Of a stretch of DNA of 64,000 nucleotides, positions 46,468-59,680 are shown one piece after another. The position numbers were made by a program, and so were the translations under genes. This DNA is from Stictocephala bisonia (Eukaryota > Arthropoda > Insecta > Hemiptera > Membracidae): positions 691,001 through 755,000 of the forward strand of contig JAQJVL010000327.1 of the NCBI GenBank assembly GCA_035578905.1, read 5' to 3'. A model generated the notes under the pieces. It searched no databases. It saw only the letters and a list, made by a program, of their open reading frames with translations, and had not been told where the DNA came from. Numbering within the stretch: the first letter of the stretch is position 1; every line of letters begins with the position of its first letter.

Positions 46468-46752
46468 TTTTTTTTTTTTTTTTTATTTATTCATAAGACG
46501 CCGATCGTCAAGATATGGGCGAATATGGATTTCGATTGAGTGTGATGAGTGTAGATAAGCGAATGTAGTCATTGCTACAAACTAAGGCCGACTATTCCTT
46601 AGAAAGTGTCATTAATTAATAGCCCAATGACAAATGAACAGCCGGTGGTTATCAGCTGATCCTTCTCAAAATGTATTGACTCTGATTGGGATCGAACTGA
46701 AAACCTTTAGCACATGAAGCTGGGATTGAACCAACTACGCTACTGACCAATA
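46468..46752 (-). mobile_element. Chimeric SINE: SINE-B 3' body with a different tRNA head
   Basis: The 3' body from TAAGACGCCGATCG (46494) to TAATAGCCCAATGAC is the SINE-B body. Beyond it the sequence is unrelated to other copies and, on the minus strand, shows its own A box TAGCGTAGTTGG (46731-46742) and B box AGTTCGATCCC (46688-46698). The tail is a poly-A (T run at 46468-46483 on this strand) rather than the ATT repeats of other copies. Confidence 0.82.
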
Positions 46753-47081
46753 GCTTCACATAGCTTGTAAACTATCATAAATATAAACAATTTCACAATC
46801 GTATTTAGTTATTTTTTCATTCCTACGAGTATAAACTTATAAGCCTGGACTTAAAGTATTACTCCATTTTTCTATAATAGAGGTTATTTTTCTCTGCTCA
46901 TTCACAAACACTTCGACATATATGGTTTATTTATACAGTCATATTACAATGTTTAACTTATGTAATAAACTACAATGCCCTCTTTGAAACGAAGAAGTAT
47001 GATACTTATGACACTGTTGAAAAATGGTGTGCGTCTTTGTTAGGCAAGAAATATTTTATATAAAATACTAATAGTTTTCGA
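46753..47081. other. AT-rich spacer
   Basis: Nothing recognisable. It ends with the direct repeat ATAGTTTTCGA (47071-47081). Confidence 0.4.
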
Positions 47082-47438
47082 ATGCATGAAAATCGCGCCC
47101 TGTGAAAATCGCGCCCCATGAAAAATCTGGGTAAATCACGCCCTGTCTACCTGAACCTCTGAGTCACGGGCCACGAGCGTCACTTGACAGCCGTTTCATA
47201 AGGGGAATGACCGGGAATGGCCCACCTCCCGGTTTATTATCCCTGGTAGCTTTCTCTTTAGTCTTTTAACCTAACCTAACCTAACCTAACCTAACCTAAC
47301 CTAACCTAACCTATGAATGGATAAAGTGCGAAGGGTTAATATTGTTGTTAATTGACGTTGACGAGGGTTGACGTGGCGATGCATGGGGCGCGATTTTCAC
47401 AGGGTGCGATTTACAGAGGGCGTGATTTACAGGTTACC
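47082..47438. mobile_element. TIR element enclosing telomere-type repeats
   Basis: The arms 47094-47120 and 47382-47408 are inverted repeats matching at 26 of 27 positions (core TGTGAAAATCGCGCCCCATG). Both ends also carry extra copies of the same TGAAAATCGCGCCC / TAAATCACGCCC motif. The direct repeat ATAGTTTTCGA flanks the element (47071-47081 and 47439-47449), a likely 9-11 bp target duplication. The middle holds about nine CCTAA copies (47267-47313). There is no ORF. The composition is far GC-richer than the flanks. A Mutator-like origin is possible from TSD length but unproven. Confidence 0.85.
47267..47313 (-). repeat. Interstitial telomere-type repeat (CCTAA)9
   Basis: An uninterrupted CTAAC/CCTAA run, the complement of TTAGG, which is the usual arthropod telomere unit. 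It lies inside the TIR element above, not at a chromosome end. Confidence 0.95.
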
Positions 47439-47834
47439 ATAGTTTTCGATATAGTGCCAAGAAATATTATTAGAGGATTTACAGCATCCCTTTCCTTCTA
47501 ATTAAGAATGAGTTAGTGATCATTCGCATGCAAAGGGATTGAGGAAGGGAAGGGACCGAGGGTCTTTGTGACCAAACTTTTGATCCCTGAGGGTTCTCCT
47601 TCATTCTTATTTGTATATTTTTGGCTTCGGTTATTCAATAGTATAATTTTTATCTTATAAAAGGCTTTCATTACGTTCTTTCTTCCTATTGAGCGTCAAT
47701 TCACCGAATTTAAAAAAATGTATTTTAGAACTATTCATATTAAAATAAATACACATCACTAATAAATATATGGGCAGTACACTTAATCTACTGTAAATTT
47801 CACATAAACAACAAAGCCAATGAGAGAATAGCCG

Positions 47835-48080
47835 CTAAACAAACAAGCACCATCCAGTTATTACAATAATTAATTCACGATAAACTACCCTTGATTACAA
47901 ACAACGTGTATAAAGCTCTTTGTGCATTGGTGGTTAGCCTCTGATGCACTTCAAACAACAGTTAATATTTGTGTTTTTATTTACATTGGCTTTAGTTCGA
48001 AATAGCACTTTGAGGGTTTATATAGTTACCAATATTGCCGGTGCATATGTCGTATTTTGTTATAAATTATTTATTAAACA
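47835..48080. repeat. Block a, copy C, with a small open frame
   Basis: Core sequences TTACAATAATTAATTCACGA and AAAGCTCTTTGTGCATTGGT are shared with 54690 and 57010. A 65-codon frame (47944-48141) begins MHFKQQLIFVFLFTLALVRN, a basic then hydrophobic, signal-peptide-like start. Equivalent ATG frames exist in D and E. The conservation also covers about 100 bp upstream of the ATG, so coding is unproven. Confidence 0.6.
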
Positions 48081-48141
48081 TTTGGAAAGTAAAGTTTTAC
48101 TAATAATGTTAGTTATTTTAAAAAATTATTTTAAATTTTAG

Positions 48142-50679
48142 CTTTCTGTAACGAGAGATAAAATTTAGTTTTAAGTGTATTCGTTAGTACCAAAAATCAA
48201 TTGTATTGCTTGATTTTAGGATTACAATTTAATATATTGAAGTAGTTAATTTACATCTTGATTGCCACGATTCTGAAAATGTTATAGATATAAGAGCATC
48301 TATAGATTTTTAAACAAGGAATTGTCTTGCTTAGTTAGTTTTAACTCAGTAAAATAGTAAATGTTTAACGACAACTTACCTAATAAAATATAAACTGTTA
48401 GTAACTATTTACTTCCTAGCACAGCGTTGAGTTATGGGAATCGTGTATATTGTAAGTGTGACACGACCAATAATGACGCAATACCAAAACATAACTGTAT
48501 TGTAGAAATTGCCTGTATGACATATGATAAGGTATTTCCATTTAATTACCATTCTGATTTTTATTAAAAACGCTTCACACATTTATGATTTCCTCAGAAT
48601 ACCAACGTGAAAACAATATTTATTGATTGGTCAGACTAGTTAGGGCATACTAAATACTTATGTTATAGTTAATAAAAAATGTGTAGTTAATATATAGAAT
48701 GTATTATTTTACTAGTGAAGTTAGGCCTAATACCTATTGACTTACGTAATAACCAATCTCTATACGTAACCAAGGGACCAACAGTGACTGGCCAGGCGGG
48801 ATGCATGCCAGAATAAGATACCTCGCCTATCCAAGGAAAATCCATGGTCAACGATGCTTGACACCACTAAGATCTAAGATGATGTTTGGACCCCTACTGG
48901 CACAAGTTGAATTGAATGTTTGAAAATACTATTATCAATTATGTTAAAGAAATTTGAGAAACATTCTATTTTGCATTTCAGCCACGAATGTTACACATCG
49001 TGTGATTACATGTTAGAAGTAAAATACAACAAAACTGTAAAATGAAATTCATGAAGGAAAAACTCAAATATTTATGTAAGATTGGATTTATTTGTGAAAT
49101 TGTTTTTCTAACTATTAAAAAATAAAAACAAAGAGAATTATTTTTATGATAATATGCTACAATAGGTATTTCCCAGTAACGTTGTGATTAAGCAACTATT
49201 CGAGACCCAAACTATTTAAAAATCACTCAGCAGACAAAAAAATTATTGACAATCAATAATTTGTGAACAATGTTTGAAATCATATATTATAATAATTTAA
49301 TCAAACATCTGTATAGTACATATTGAAATGCTTAACAATACACAATAAAAAGACGTAGGATTTATAAAATTGAACCATTTCGTGGTTAAGTCAGTTGTTT
49401 AGTTCAACAGTCTCCAACACCATACTATATTCTGTACGTGACACACCAATGCTCTTAATGTACATGGACATCTGTATTCCAAGTAATAATAGAAAGTAAA
49501 TCGAAATGCATGTTAGTAAAAATACAGTTTCTAGAATTTTATTTTTTTAAAGATATAATGTGGTTCTTTATTTATATTTCCCAGTAACTTCGTTGTATGT
49601 GCGTGGTTTAAGCGTCTGCTGACTCCATTATTTACCTGGATGTCAGCTCAGTAGCACGCAGAGCCATAACTAACTGCTGTGTAACGTGCTGATACGTAGG
49701 TTAAAGGCAGATGATAATACGTCATATATTCTTATAATATCTATATTGTCGTTCGATGTATGACAACATTATAAAAATCCCTGTTTGTTTCTTTTTATAG
49801 TTAAGAATGTAAGAAGCAGTTAACATCTTTATAATATAAATAAATTATTATCGAGTTTATTTTTGTAAAACTTAATGGTTTTTATTTTACAGACAATAAA
49901 CTAACAAAATGTGGTTTGTATAAACTATTTCAAAATAAATTTTTTTCAGTAAATCTGCTGGATTATTTATACAAACCTACATGTAGCCTACCTTACACCT
50001 TACAGTTTAATACATACACTGTACAGAACTTCTCAAGTACTTAAACTTTGATTGAGGTGACCCACCGTAATTGGTTTTTGTTAACATTTTTTAACTAGAC
50101 GAAACAATTTGCCTAAATTGATACTACACTATTAAATGTACATTTAACAGTATAAATTTGTCATTTTACAATATTTACTATAGAAAGCACACGTTTCAGG
50201 AAGCTAAGCAATAGTTAATTCTTAGGTTCGTTATCTACTAAAATTTCACGAAATAATCAATGACAGGAAAGTCTTTTTTCTGATATTTTCATTGAAATAC
50301 ATCAGCTTCAGATAGATATTTTGAATTTACAATGCATTAAAAACCCGTTAACTGTTTAAAATACAAAATTAATTAGATAACAAATAATTAATTTTAATAG
50401 TAATGGTTTACAGCTTTGAACATATGATGTATTTTATTTAATATTAACAATTTATAATATTGAAAAAATATAATGCACTACAAGATAGTAGTTGACTGGT
50501 TTAATGATTAATATGTTTCATTCATCACTTAATGTTTCTATAATTCTTTCTTTTGTTTCCTTTTTTATTTTGAGTTACAATATCCGAAAGCGTAATAGGA
50601 CATCTCATATCAATTGAACTAATAAGTAATATTGATTTACATATTTTTTGCAAAAGAATACCATATATTGCTTGCATTG
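48142..50679. other. AT-rich spacer
   Basis: No gene is visible. A GC-richer patch at 48730-48900 and another at 49590-49720 (GTCTGCTGACTCC, TGGATGTCAGCTCAGTAGC) are unrecognised and could be regulatory or repeat-derived. Confidence 0.35.
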
Positions 50680-50880
50680 ACATGCTGGAATCACCTGTTT
50701 GGTCAACTACTTAGTAAACTGCCAACATAACAGTGGTTGACAAGTTAAACGTCTCTGACATCCGGTCACATTATGGTACAATACACATTCTGACATTTGA
50801 CATTATCTACTCACTCATCACGACTTATAATGCTGGTAAACATTACTACAACAACAGATGAGTCATAAATTATATGTTCC
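50680..50880. repeat. Block b, copy C
   Basis: ACAGTGGTTGACAAGTTAAA followed by CGTCTCTGACATCCGGTCAC is almost identical at 57388-57432 and slightly diverged at 55058-55099. Confidence 0.82.
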
Positions 50881-51504
50881 ATTATTGAAAGTATTATCCC
50901 ACAAACCTTAATTATTTTATGAAGACTTTAATATTCTGTTACGTTTCTCTAAACTCAATTTATTTTAAATTTAACAAGTAGTTTCTCTTTTATATGAGTA
51001 AAGTTCTGAATGAACATGAACTAATCGTATTGATTAAGTTAACAGCAAGTTTTCTTATAGTTACTTATAGTTACATATAGTTTTTCTTTTGTTTAATAAA
51101 CATATGATATTTAATATAGAATCAGCAATTAAAAACAGAAAGTTTTCTTTCATTAAAAAATAAAATATAAATAAATTAAATAAAATTAGTAAAGGTTACA
51201 ATAAACCGGTCATTTGAATTGCTATATAATTCATTCAGTACAAATATCTTAACTGAATTTTAAAAAAATCGAAAATGGTACAAATATTTTAATATTTTTA
51301 TGGTAGATCTGTGAGATATCTTCTAAAAATAGAACCATTTATAAGGTTTTTATTTATGGTACTAAAACGAAAATATAATTATTGATATAGATAATCTATG
51401 TTATTTAATTCACTTATTTTCATAAGAATTTTTTGTAACACCATTTATCCAGTTATTTTGATAAAAAAAAAATCAGGATAATTTTAAACTGCTTTAATAA
51501 ATAC

Positions 51505-51620
51505 AATGTATTTACCAACTATTTCTACTGAGGTGTTCAGAATTACACGTGGTTGGTAAATAAACCGGTGACAGAACAATGCCTCTGTGTGGTTTATAAC
51601 ACACGCCCCGTCAGTAGTGA
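51505..51620. repeat. Block c, copy C
   Basis: TATTTACCAACTATTTCTAC, the inverted words ATTACACGTGGTTGGTAAAT, and GAGAACAATG-like words recur at 56235-56330. Confidence 0.75.
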
Positions 51621-52113
51621 ATCTGCGTGTAAGCTTGGGCAGGGGATGTATATGAAACCGTAATACAAGGGAAGTTCGTTTTAATTTGAATACTTAACAA
51701 ACAGGCTTTATTGTTGCAGTAATAAAATAGATGTGCAGCTTCACTGTTATAAATAGTATGTTTCTTATTATTTTATACGTAAACATTTTGGATATCTGCT
51801 CGTAAGCGAATTTAGTAGTCGCTGACCTACTTTTTAGTAGTCTTTGATGATCTTTAATTGCCATTTCAGATACTCTGTAGTAAGATATATTGCTCTAAAA
51901 CATTTAGCCTAAATATTAATGGTGTAATGTTTTTGTTTACTTCAATATCATAATGTTAGTTAAAATGTAATAAAAACATATAGTATATTGAATTTTCTAA
52001 TCACTTAGATCTGTACCTCTTTTTTAAAGCAAGGTATATTTTTCACTACTCAATTACAAACGTATCAATATTTTAGGTACGATTGACTGTATAAGAAACA
52101 TCCTACCTTTTAA

Positions 52114-52117
<4 letters not shown>
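51621..52117. other. AT-rich spacer
   Basis: Nothing recognisable. Confidence 0.4.

Positions 52118-52183
<66 letters not shown>
52118..52183. repeat. (AT)n microsatellite, 33 copies
   Basis: A pure alternating AT tract of about 66 bp. Confidence 0.98.
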
Positions 52184-52185
<2 letters not shown>

Positions 52186-52429
52186 CCAAATACCACAGAA
52201 ATAGAATATACCACCAAATAGAACAGTCTATTCTAGATAGGGATAAAAATTATGTATGTCTAATTAACGACAAACTTACAAGCCTAATTCAGATATCTCC
52301 CTTATAAAAACCTCTCAACCAACCCCAACGAACACCACAAATTTGTTATTACAGCAGACAAGTCAATAGCAACATTGACACTAAGTAAAACAACCACTTA
52401 GTAAAGTACTTTCACCTGATTTGATAAAA

Positions 52430-52904
52430 ATAGTTTATTATGCTTACATTTAATCGTTGTTGCAATATGGTAGTCTGGCATAGGGCGGGTGTTAGCGAAG
52501 AAGCGAAGCATTCTCTCTCCATTAGAAATTACTCAGAAGTCAATAATTAAAGCTCCTTTCAGAAAAACTTACGTTCTCACACAGACTTACTATTTGAAGA
52601 ATTTAAAGTGCTCAATATCTCTCAAATTTATCTAAGAACAATTATTTCATACATTTTTAAAAATAAAGAAAACTTATTTAACGAAATAACACATCCGTAC
52701 TCAACGAGAGCCGCGTTAAATATTGGTTTCCACCCACCTAGATTGTTCAAAACTATTACGTCAACCTCATCACATTACATTGTAAACACTGTTTATTCCA
52801 AACTACCTCCGCATATAAAAAATCCACACCCTTGCAGTTATAATACGTATAAAAAATGTATTAATCATTGGTTGTTAGAACTGGGAAGAGATCATGTTAA
52901 TTAA
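52430..52904 (+). pseudogene. Reverse-transcriptase C-terminus, decayed
   Basis: The last 98 codons are open (from about 52608): NISQIYLRTIISYIF, then THPYSTRAALN, LFKTITSTSSHYIVNTVYSK and LPPHIKN. This is the typical LINE C-terminal layout (upstream KVLNISQIY linker, a Tyr-Ser-Thr-Arg element, then phi-x-LP-x-x-I-K). Upstream, KIVYYAYI-stop-SLLQYGSLA resembles the conserved L-x-Y-G-x-x-x-W region but with stops and a frame shift. Jockey- or CR1-like is the best guess; the clade is not assigned. Confidence 0.78.
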
Positions 52905-53042
52905 TTTCTTTATTCACAGTACAGATAATAGACCATCCTGTTGCGTGGCTGCTGATTAATGTATGTACCCTTTTTCCCTTTTTTCATTTTTTCTCTTGTA
53001 AGGTGTGAGTGAGTAGAGCGTACGTGCTAATGTAGGGCTTGG

Positions 53043-53755
<713 letters not shown>

Positions 53756-54105
53756 GGAATGAATGCTAGTGAGTAGGGAGTGTGAGCAGGGCATGTTTGC
53801 GTATCTAAATCACTGTGAGATGGATTTTTTTGTCACAATCAAACATGAGATTCCTCTAAATTATTAACTATGTTTTCATTATATGAATATTATTATTGTT
53901 TTTAAATAAATACTCATAAACTGAATATCCTTTTCAAATCATTATAATTTAATTACAAATTTATTAGCTGATATAGATCTCATTCCCCACACACAGGCTG
54001 TAGCCCATGTGGGGAATTTTTCAAGTTATTTTTGTCATATGTATTCTTTATTGTATTAGTAATTTTTACTTTAATAAATGGATTTTCATTTCATTTCATT
54101 TCATT

Positions 54106-54649
54106 GGAAGGAAATCGTGTTGATTTGAAGAGGGATAAAAATATATTCTGTCGACTACAACCTCCAAAAAAGTTATTTCCCAAGAAGAATAAGATTAATT
54201 AACTCCTCAAGAACATACAATAATGAAAAAATGAAATATTTGCTCGCAGTGACTAGCCATCATATCTAGTAGAGATGACTAGCTCAGGTACATAAACAGA
54301 ACATCCTTCACTGGACAGTCTGTAGCTGTCTTTTAATCTAGGTGATCTGTTACAGTGTCCATCCTTATCTTAAGTGCTAACAACTGTTAGAGCGTTATCT
54401 AAATTAAGCATTATCCTATAAAACTATGCATTTACCTGGTTTTATGCATGGTACCATACAGTACTACGTCACATTTCCATATATAATTATGGTTAAGTTG
54501 AATAGTTCTCGTATGCTAATATACCCACTATGTGGAAAAAATTATAAAATATGACTACCAACTAATCAATGTTAAATTAAATATATATCAAAATCGTAAC
54601 TGTGGGAAATACTACGGATTTTCACGTATTTGTTTATTTTAAACAAACA
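54106..54649. other. AT-rich spacer
   Basis: Nothing recognisable. Confidence 0.4.
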
Positions 54650-56370
54650 GCAAAGCTGATGTTAAAATAAACGTAAACCGAGTAAGCACGATCTAATTAT
54701 TACAATAATTAATTCACGATAAACCATTACAAACAATGTGAACAAAGCTCTTTGTGCACTGGCGGTTAACCTCTGATGCACTTCGAACCGTTAATGAGTG
54801 TGTTTTTCTTTACAATAGCTTTAATTGAAAATAATTCTCTTTTGTTTTACATAATACGGTTGGCACCAATAATTCTCATTGTTTCGGTTGTATTTTATTA
54901 TTTTCCATTCGACAATCATTTTTAAAATTCACATCAAGTAAAGTAAACCGTTATATATCGATAAACATAATTTTATTTGAAAACTGTGTCACCGTTGCTT
55001 TTGTTGCATTTACATCCTGAAATCAGTTTAATGGTCCGTCCACTGGTTAGTAAAAGTAACAGTGGTTGACAAGTTAAAAGTCTCTGACATTCGGTCACAT
55101 CATGGTACAATACACGTGTGACATTATCTTCTCACTCCTCACTATTGACAATGTTGCTTAACATTACTTAACCAACAGATGAATGCGTTCCGATCTACTG
55201 CCCGTTTTATCAATAAGACTACCGTATTTTGTTATGTTTCTTTATACTCAATTTATTTTCAATTTTCCACGTAGTTTTGGATATATATTCAATTTTCCAA
55301 ATATATAAAGGTTTTGGAATAAGCATGGAAACATCTTATTAACTGTTTATATTAAATTAAAAAGTTAATATATTTAAATTAAAATTAACAGCAATTAATC
55401 GAAGCTATACTTATAATAACATACCGGTTTTATTTATTTAATATTTATATATAATTCAATTAAGAAGAAAGTTTTATGTAACTAACATAACAAATTTTAA
55501 CTAAAACTTAATGAAAACAAATTTACAACAGTTGAAATAAATCAGTCACTTAAATTATTTTATAATCCAATTAAGTGAACACTACACAAAAATATTAAAA
55601 AATTTTCATAGTGCTTAGTATTTTTTCTTTTTTTCCTTTTACACAAGACCAATACACTATGATAATAATAAAAAAAAGATTAAAGAAATGTTTATAGAGA
55701 TTTGACAAACAGGAATTAAAAACATAGATATATTATATATTAGAAAAATCTAAATATGTAATATATTTATGATATATATAATTATTGAAGATAGTGGACA
55801 TTATTTTCTTGGAAAAAGAGGAATAATTACACCTAGTTTTATAAGAAATGTTGGACCTTTTCTGGTAATTCACTACCAATAATTTTTCCATTACTTCACT
55901 ACCACTACCTTTTTAACGCAATTACAGATAGGTTATGTTAGGTTAGGTAGCTACTAAAGTTGATCACAAACTGATAAATCTAATGATTTACTGACCGACG
56001 AATGCACTATCCGTCTGTAAGTTCTTGGAAAGTGATAAGATATGGCCAGCGATTACGGATTTCTAGCCGATAAGGAATACCACAGTGGACGTAAAAATGA
56101 CTGGAGAACGGTTTAAAAAAAAAATAAAATATTTCTCAAGTGGTAGTAAATTAATGGAAAAGATCCGAAATGTTTGCTATGGTATGTAACTGATTGTTGT
56201 TTCGGTAAACAACAGGATATTGTTAAATTGATTTAACATATACGATGTATTTACCAACAATTTCTACAGAGGGTATTACACGTGGCTGGTAAACAAACCC
56301 GTGCGAGAACAATGTACCTGTTAGCATTGTTTATTAGTCGTTGTTTATTACATTTACCTAGTCAGCGGTG
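54650..56370. repeat. Locally duplicated block set, unit D
   Basis: Block a (about 54680-54900), block b (55030-55190) and block c (56235-56370) are in the same order as in C. A TTAGG-core MITE (55853-56166) has inserted between b and c. The frame aligned with the C ORF starts MHFEPLMSVFFFTIALIENN (54776-54925, 49 codons). Confidence 0.78.
55853..56166 (+). mobile_element. TTAGG-core MITE, long form, perfect 8-bp TSD
   Basis: The left end is GGACCTTTTCTGGTAATTCA and the right end, reverse-complemented, is GGATCTTTTCCATTAATTTA. GAAATGTT flanks it exactly (55845-55852 and 56167-56174). The internal second motif CCATTACTTCACTACCACTA is followed by GGTTATGTTAGGTTAGGTAG and the family block TAAGTTCTTGGAAAGTGATA. 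Confidence 0.93.
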
Positions 56371-56969
56371 AAAATCTGTGTCAAAACACAACCAGTGAAT
56401 ACATATGAATCTTTACACAATTGAATACATAGTATTATCTTAAATAACTGATAAATAATCTTTTTTTTAGTGATACAATATAAATGAAGATTTGTAATTC
56501 ATAGAGTTAATTTTTTCAATAATATCAACATATATACAATCATCAACGATAAATTTCAATTATTTTGGGTAGCCACAATCAGCTTGGGTAAACACTGAAC
56601 AACTTTTGCAGCTTGTATTCAGCTCGCGTAGGCACTCGAAATCAAACTAAGTAACCACTGACTTACTCAGATGGACATATATATGTATACTCAATAATCT
56701 TTGGTAGCTTCTAATTATCAACCTGTATATCCATCCACAAGCAACTTGGTTATTCATGGTAGTGGCTATCTGCAATAAACGTTTTTTATAATATTTTACA
56801 CCCCTTGATCACAGGGACCTTCATCGTGTATAAGTTTATAGGCATAGCTGTAAAAAGAGTCCCATTTTATAACTCGAGTCTATTTTCATATCCTTGTTTA
56901 TCAGCATATGGTCATATTAAGTTAAATTAACAGTTATTACAGTTAACGTTATTGTCCTTTGTAATAACG
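56371..56969. other. AT-rich spacer
   Basis: Nothing recognisable. Confidence 0.4.
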
Positions 56970-57560
56970 TTGGTATAAACGTTAACCAAACAAGCACTAT
57001 CTAATTATTACAATAGTTAATTCAGGATCAACAATCCTTGATTACGAAAAATGTGTACAAAGCTCTTTGTGCATTGGTGGTTAGGTCTGATGCACTCCAA
57101 AAAACAGTTAATAAATAAAACAATGTTTGTGTTTTTATTTACATTGGCTTTAGTTCGAAATGCCACTTGTTGGTTTTATATAGGCTAATTACGTTGCTGC
57201 CAATAATTGATGTTGTATTGGTTTTTTTCTACACCTTTGCATTTGATAACAAATTGAAAAATTCATATCGAGTTAATTAAGTGTTGATTTATTCATTTAT
57301 ATAGTTTTCGGCGGAAGCTGTTTCCTCTTTATTTTGGTTGTACTGGTATGCTAAAATCAGCTGTTTGGTCAACTGGTTAGTAAACAGCTAACATAACAGT
57401 GGTTGACAAGTTAAACGTCTCTGACATCCGGTCACATTATGGTACAATACACATTCTGACATTTGACATTATCTACTCACTCATCATGACTAACAATGCT
57501 GGTAAACATTACTACAACAACAGATGAGTCATAAAATAGATGTGCTATTCTTGATTGTAT
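56970..57560. repeat. Locally duplicated block set, unit E (blocks a and b only)
   Basis: Block a (about 56980-57190) and block b (57345-57545) are the copies closest to unit C. The aligned ATG frame (57090-57188, 32 codons) has a 12-nt in-frame insertion relative to C, then a stop. Confidence 0.78.
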
Positions 57561-58728
57561 TATCAAGCATTCCTCAAATATTCTGTTACAATTCATTTGA
57601 CTCAACTTATTTTTTTTAATTTAATACGATGTTTCTTTGTGATTAATATACATTTCTGAAATTATCAGGGTTGATTTTTGTATACAAATTAGTTATTATT
57701 ATTATTTAACATAACTCAAGTTGATCTTTTAATGACACTTTCCTAATATGTTTTTTTGATGGATTTGTTAATGTGTGAAAACAAAACTTATTTATCTAAT
57801 TAATTTTCGTCTGTTAGATAATTGAGAGATTATATCACATCTTCGACAATAATATAACAGTTTTTATATAATATATTGGGTAACAACATTAATACAAATA
57901 AAACAATATTGTCATGGTCAATACACTAATATGAGGGTTACAGTCATAGAAATAGTGTTATAAAACTTTATACTATCACCCATCTTATACTGTGATATGA
58001 GGAACTTTAATATGATAGTTATAGTCGGCATACACTCTAAGTATGATTGCATGAATTTCGTTCAATATTTTTTATGACATCATCATACTTTATGACAGCC
58101 TATACAATGAAATTTTTTGTGACTTTGCTAACTAAAAAATACTATTTTAAATGCAAGACTTACCCTTTTAAGTTCCTTCAATCATTTATAATAAAAAACA
58201 AAAATAACAGCTAGGCATTCTCAACCGTTCTATAAAAATTATATGTATGATTGGCGTATAAACTTGTCAACTTGCAATATGTGTATAAATTTAATATACT
58301 TTATACACATGGATTTTCAAATTAGCGATATGATTAAGTTATAATTCAGAGGTATATGTAGACATTGACAACCAAAATGTGACTGTCAACTACATCCCTC
58401 ATCATAATGCATTAGCCATACACCATCAGCAAGTCCTGATGATCCTCGTTGATCTGTATTGTTCGCAAATTCATCCTGTGAATATAAACCGAACTGTCCG
58501 GAATATATTATACAATTATTTTATGGCTTTAATTTCAGAAATAATAAGTTGTTAACAGCATTCATTTGACAATAATTCTTGTTTATCATATCAATATTGA
58601 GGGAATATTTTTTAATTATTATTATTTCAGTTTTGTAAACGTATTATACACATAAATAAGTTTTTATTGTTAGAGCATATAATAGTATGTATTATTATTA
58701 TTATTATTTAATTATTATTTTTTGTTAG
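57561..58728. other. AT-rich spacer
   Basis: No gene is visible. ATT-repeat tract at 58688-58720 is the 3' tail of the SINE-B that follows. Confidence 0.4.
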
Positions 58729-59147
58729 TAAGACGCCAAACATCTAGATTTGAGCAAAAATTAGGGGTGAATGAGTGTGATGAGTGTAGTTGAGCGAGTG
58801 TAATCATTGTTACTAACTAAGGTTGACTGGTCCTCGAAAAGAGCTATTCATTAATAACCCAATAGCCAGGGCAACTAAGGCCCCTACAGCTTTACGTGGA
58901 ATCTAAACCACGTAGCGTTTGTCTGATTTTCAGCTAACTAACAAGCTGACACTCAGTTCATTTCCCTACACAATATCTGAAGTTTGACTACCATCCAACA
59001 TGGACACCCCAGACATCTCTAGTAGTGTCTCCTTCGATGGCAACCATGGAGCGGACATTATGTCCGTATAAGGACCGAGGAGAGAAGCTGTCCCCTAAAA
59101 TCTTCTCTCCAAACAATATGCTGAGTTACAGCACTGCGCCACTAGTT
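58729..59147 (-). mobile_element. SINE-B, full length
   Basis: The 3' end is TAAGACGCCAAACATC with an (ATT)n tail on its left. The body has CCAATAGCCAGGGCAACTAA and TTTACGTGGAATCTAAACCA. The 5' head complement is TTACAGCACTGCGCCACTAG. Confidence 0.88.
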
Positions 59148-59494
59148 CCGACTCCATACAATTTTTTTTAAATATAGCCTAATGGCTCGGTCATTACCCA
59201 CGATCAGTTATAATATATCATACATCCACACCACCATATCCAGATATTCCTTTGTGGATTATGTTTACGATTATATACAGTACATAGGGTAATATATTTA
59301 CAGTATTAACAAATCATTTACATAAAGAGTGAAACATTATAAAAGATGTAAATCAGACAGAAAAACACATTTAAGTTTTATTCGAATTTATGTTATGATT
59401 TGACGTACAAGGTGTAGAAAACACTTGTAAATGATACAATATTGATAATGGATTAATTAATATACCATATGTCAGCGTTAGGTTTGTCAATTAA
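59148..59494. other. AT-rich spacer
   Basis: Nothing recognisable. Confidence 0.4.
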
Positions 59495-59680
59495 CTGAAA
59501 AACAGACCAACACTACGTGGTTCGTATTCCACGTAGATACGTAGATTTGTTAGTTGTCCTGGCTATTGGGCTATTAATAAATAGCTCTTTCTGAGAAACA
59601 GTCAACCTTAGTTAGTAATAATGACCACACTCATTTACCCTCCATATTCGCCCGTATTTTGACGATCGGCGTCTTAATAA
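59495..59680 (+). mobile_element. SINE-B, 5'-truncated, plus strand
   Basis: Contains only the 3' half: CAGACCAACACTACGTGGTT, the hairpin CTACGTGG..CCACGTAG, CTGGCTATTGGGCTATTAAT, and the terminal GACGATCGGCGTCTTA, followed by ATAATGGATAATGA. It begins exactly where LINE-dependent 5' truncation could occur. Confidence 0.85.

Larger units (their letters stand above)
47830..51640. repeat. Locally duplicated block set, unit C
   Basis: Contains blocks a (about 47835-48080), b (50680-50880) and c (51505-51620). Blocks a, b and c recur in D (54650, 55030, 56235). Blocks a and b recur in E (56975, 57345). Spacing differs greatly between units, so long deletions or insertions followed duplication. 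Confidence 0.8.

Noticed and set aside
47267..47313. A true chromosome end or telomere
   Set aside because: The tract has only about nine units and is enclosed by inverted repeats with unique DNA on both sides.
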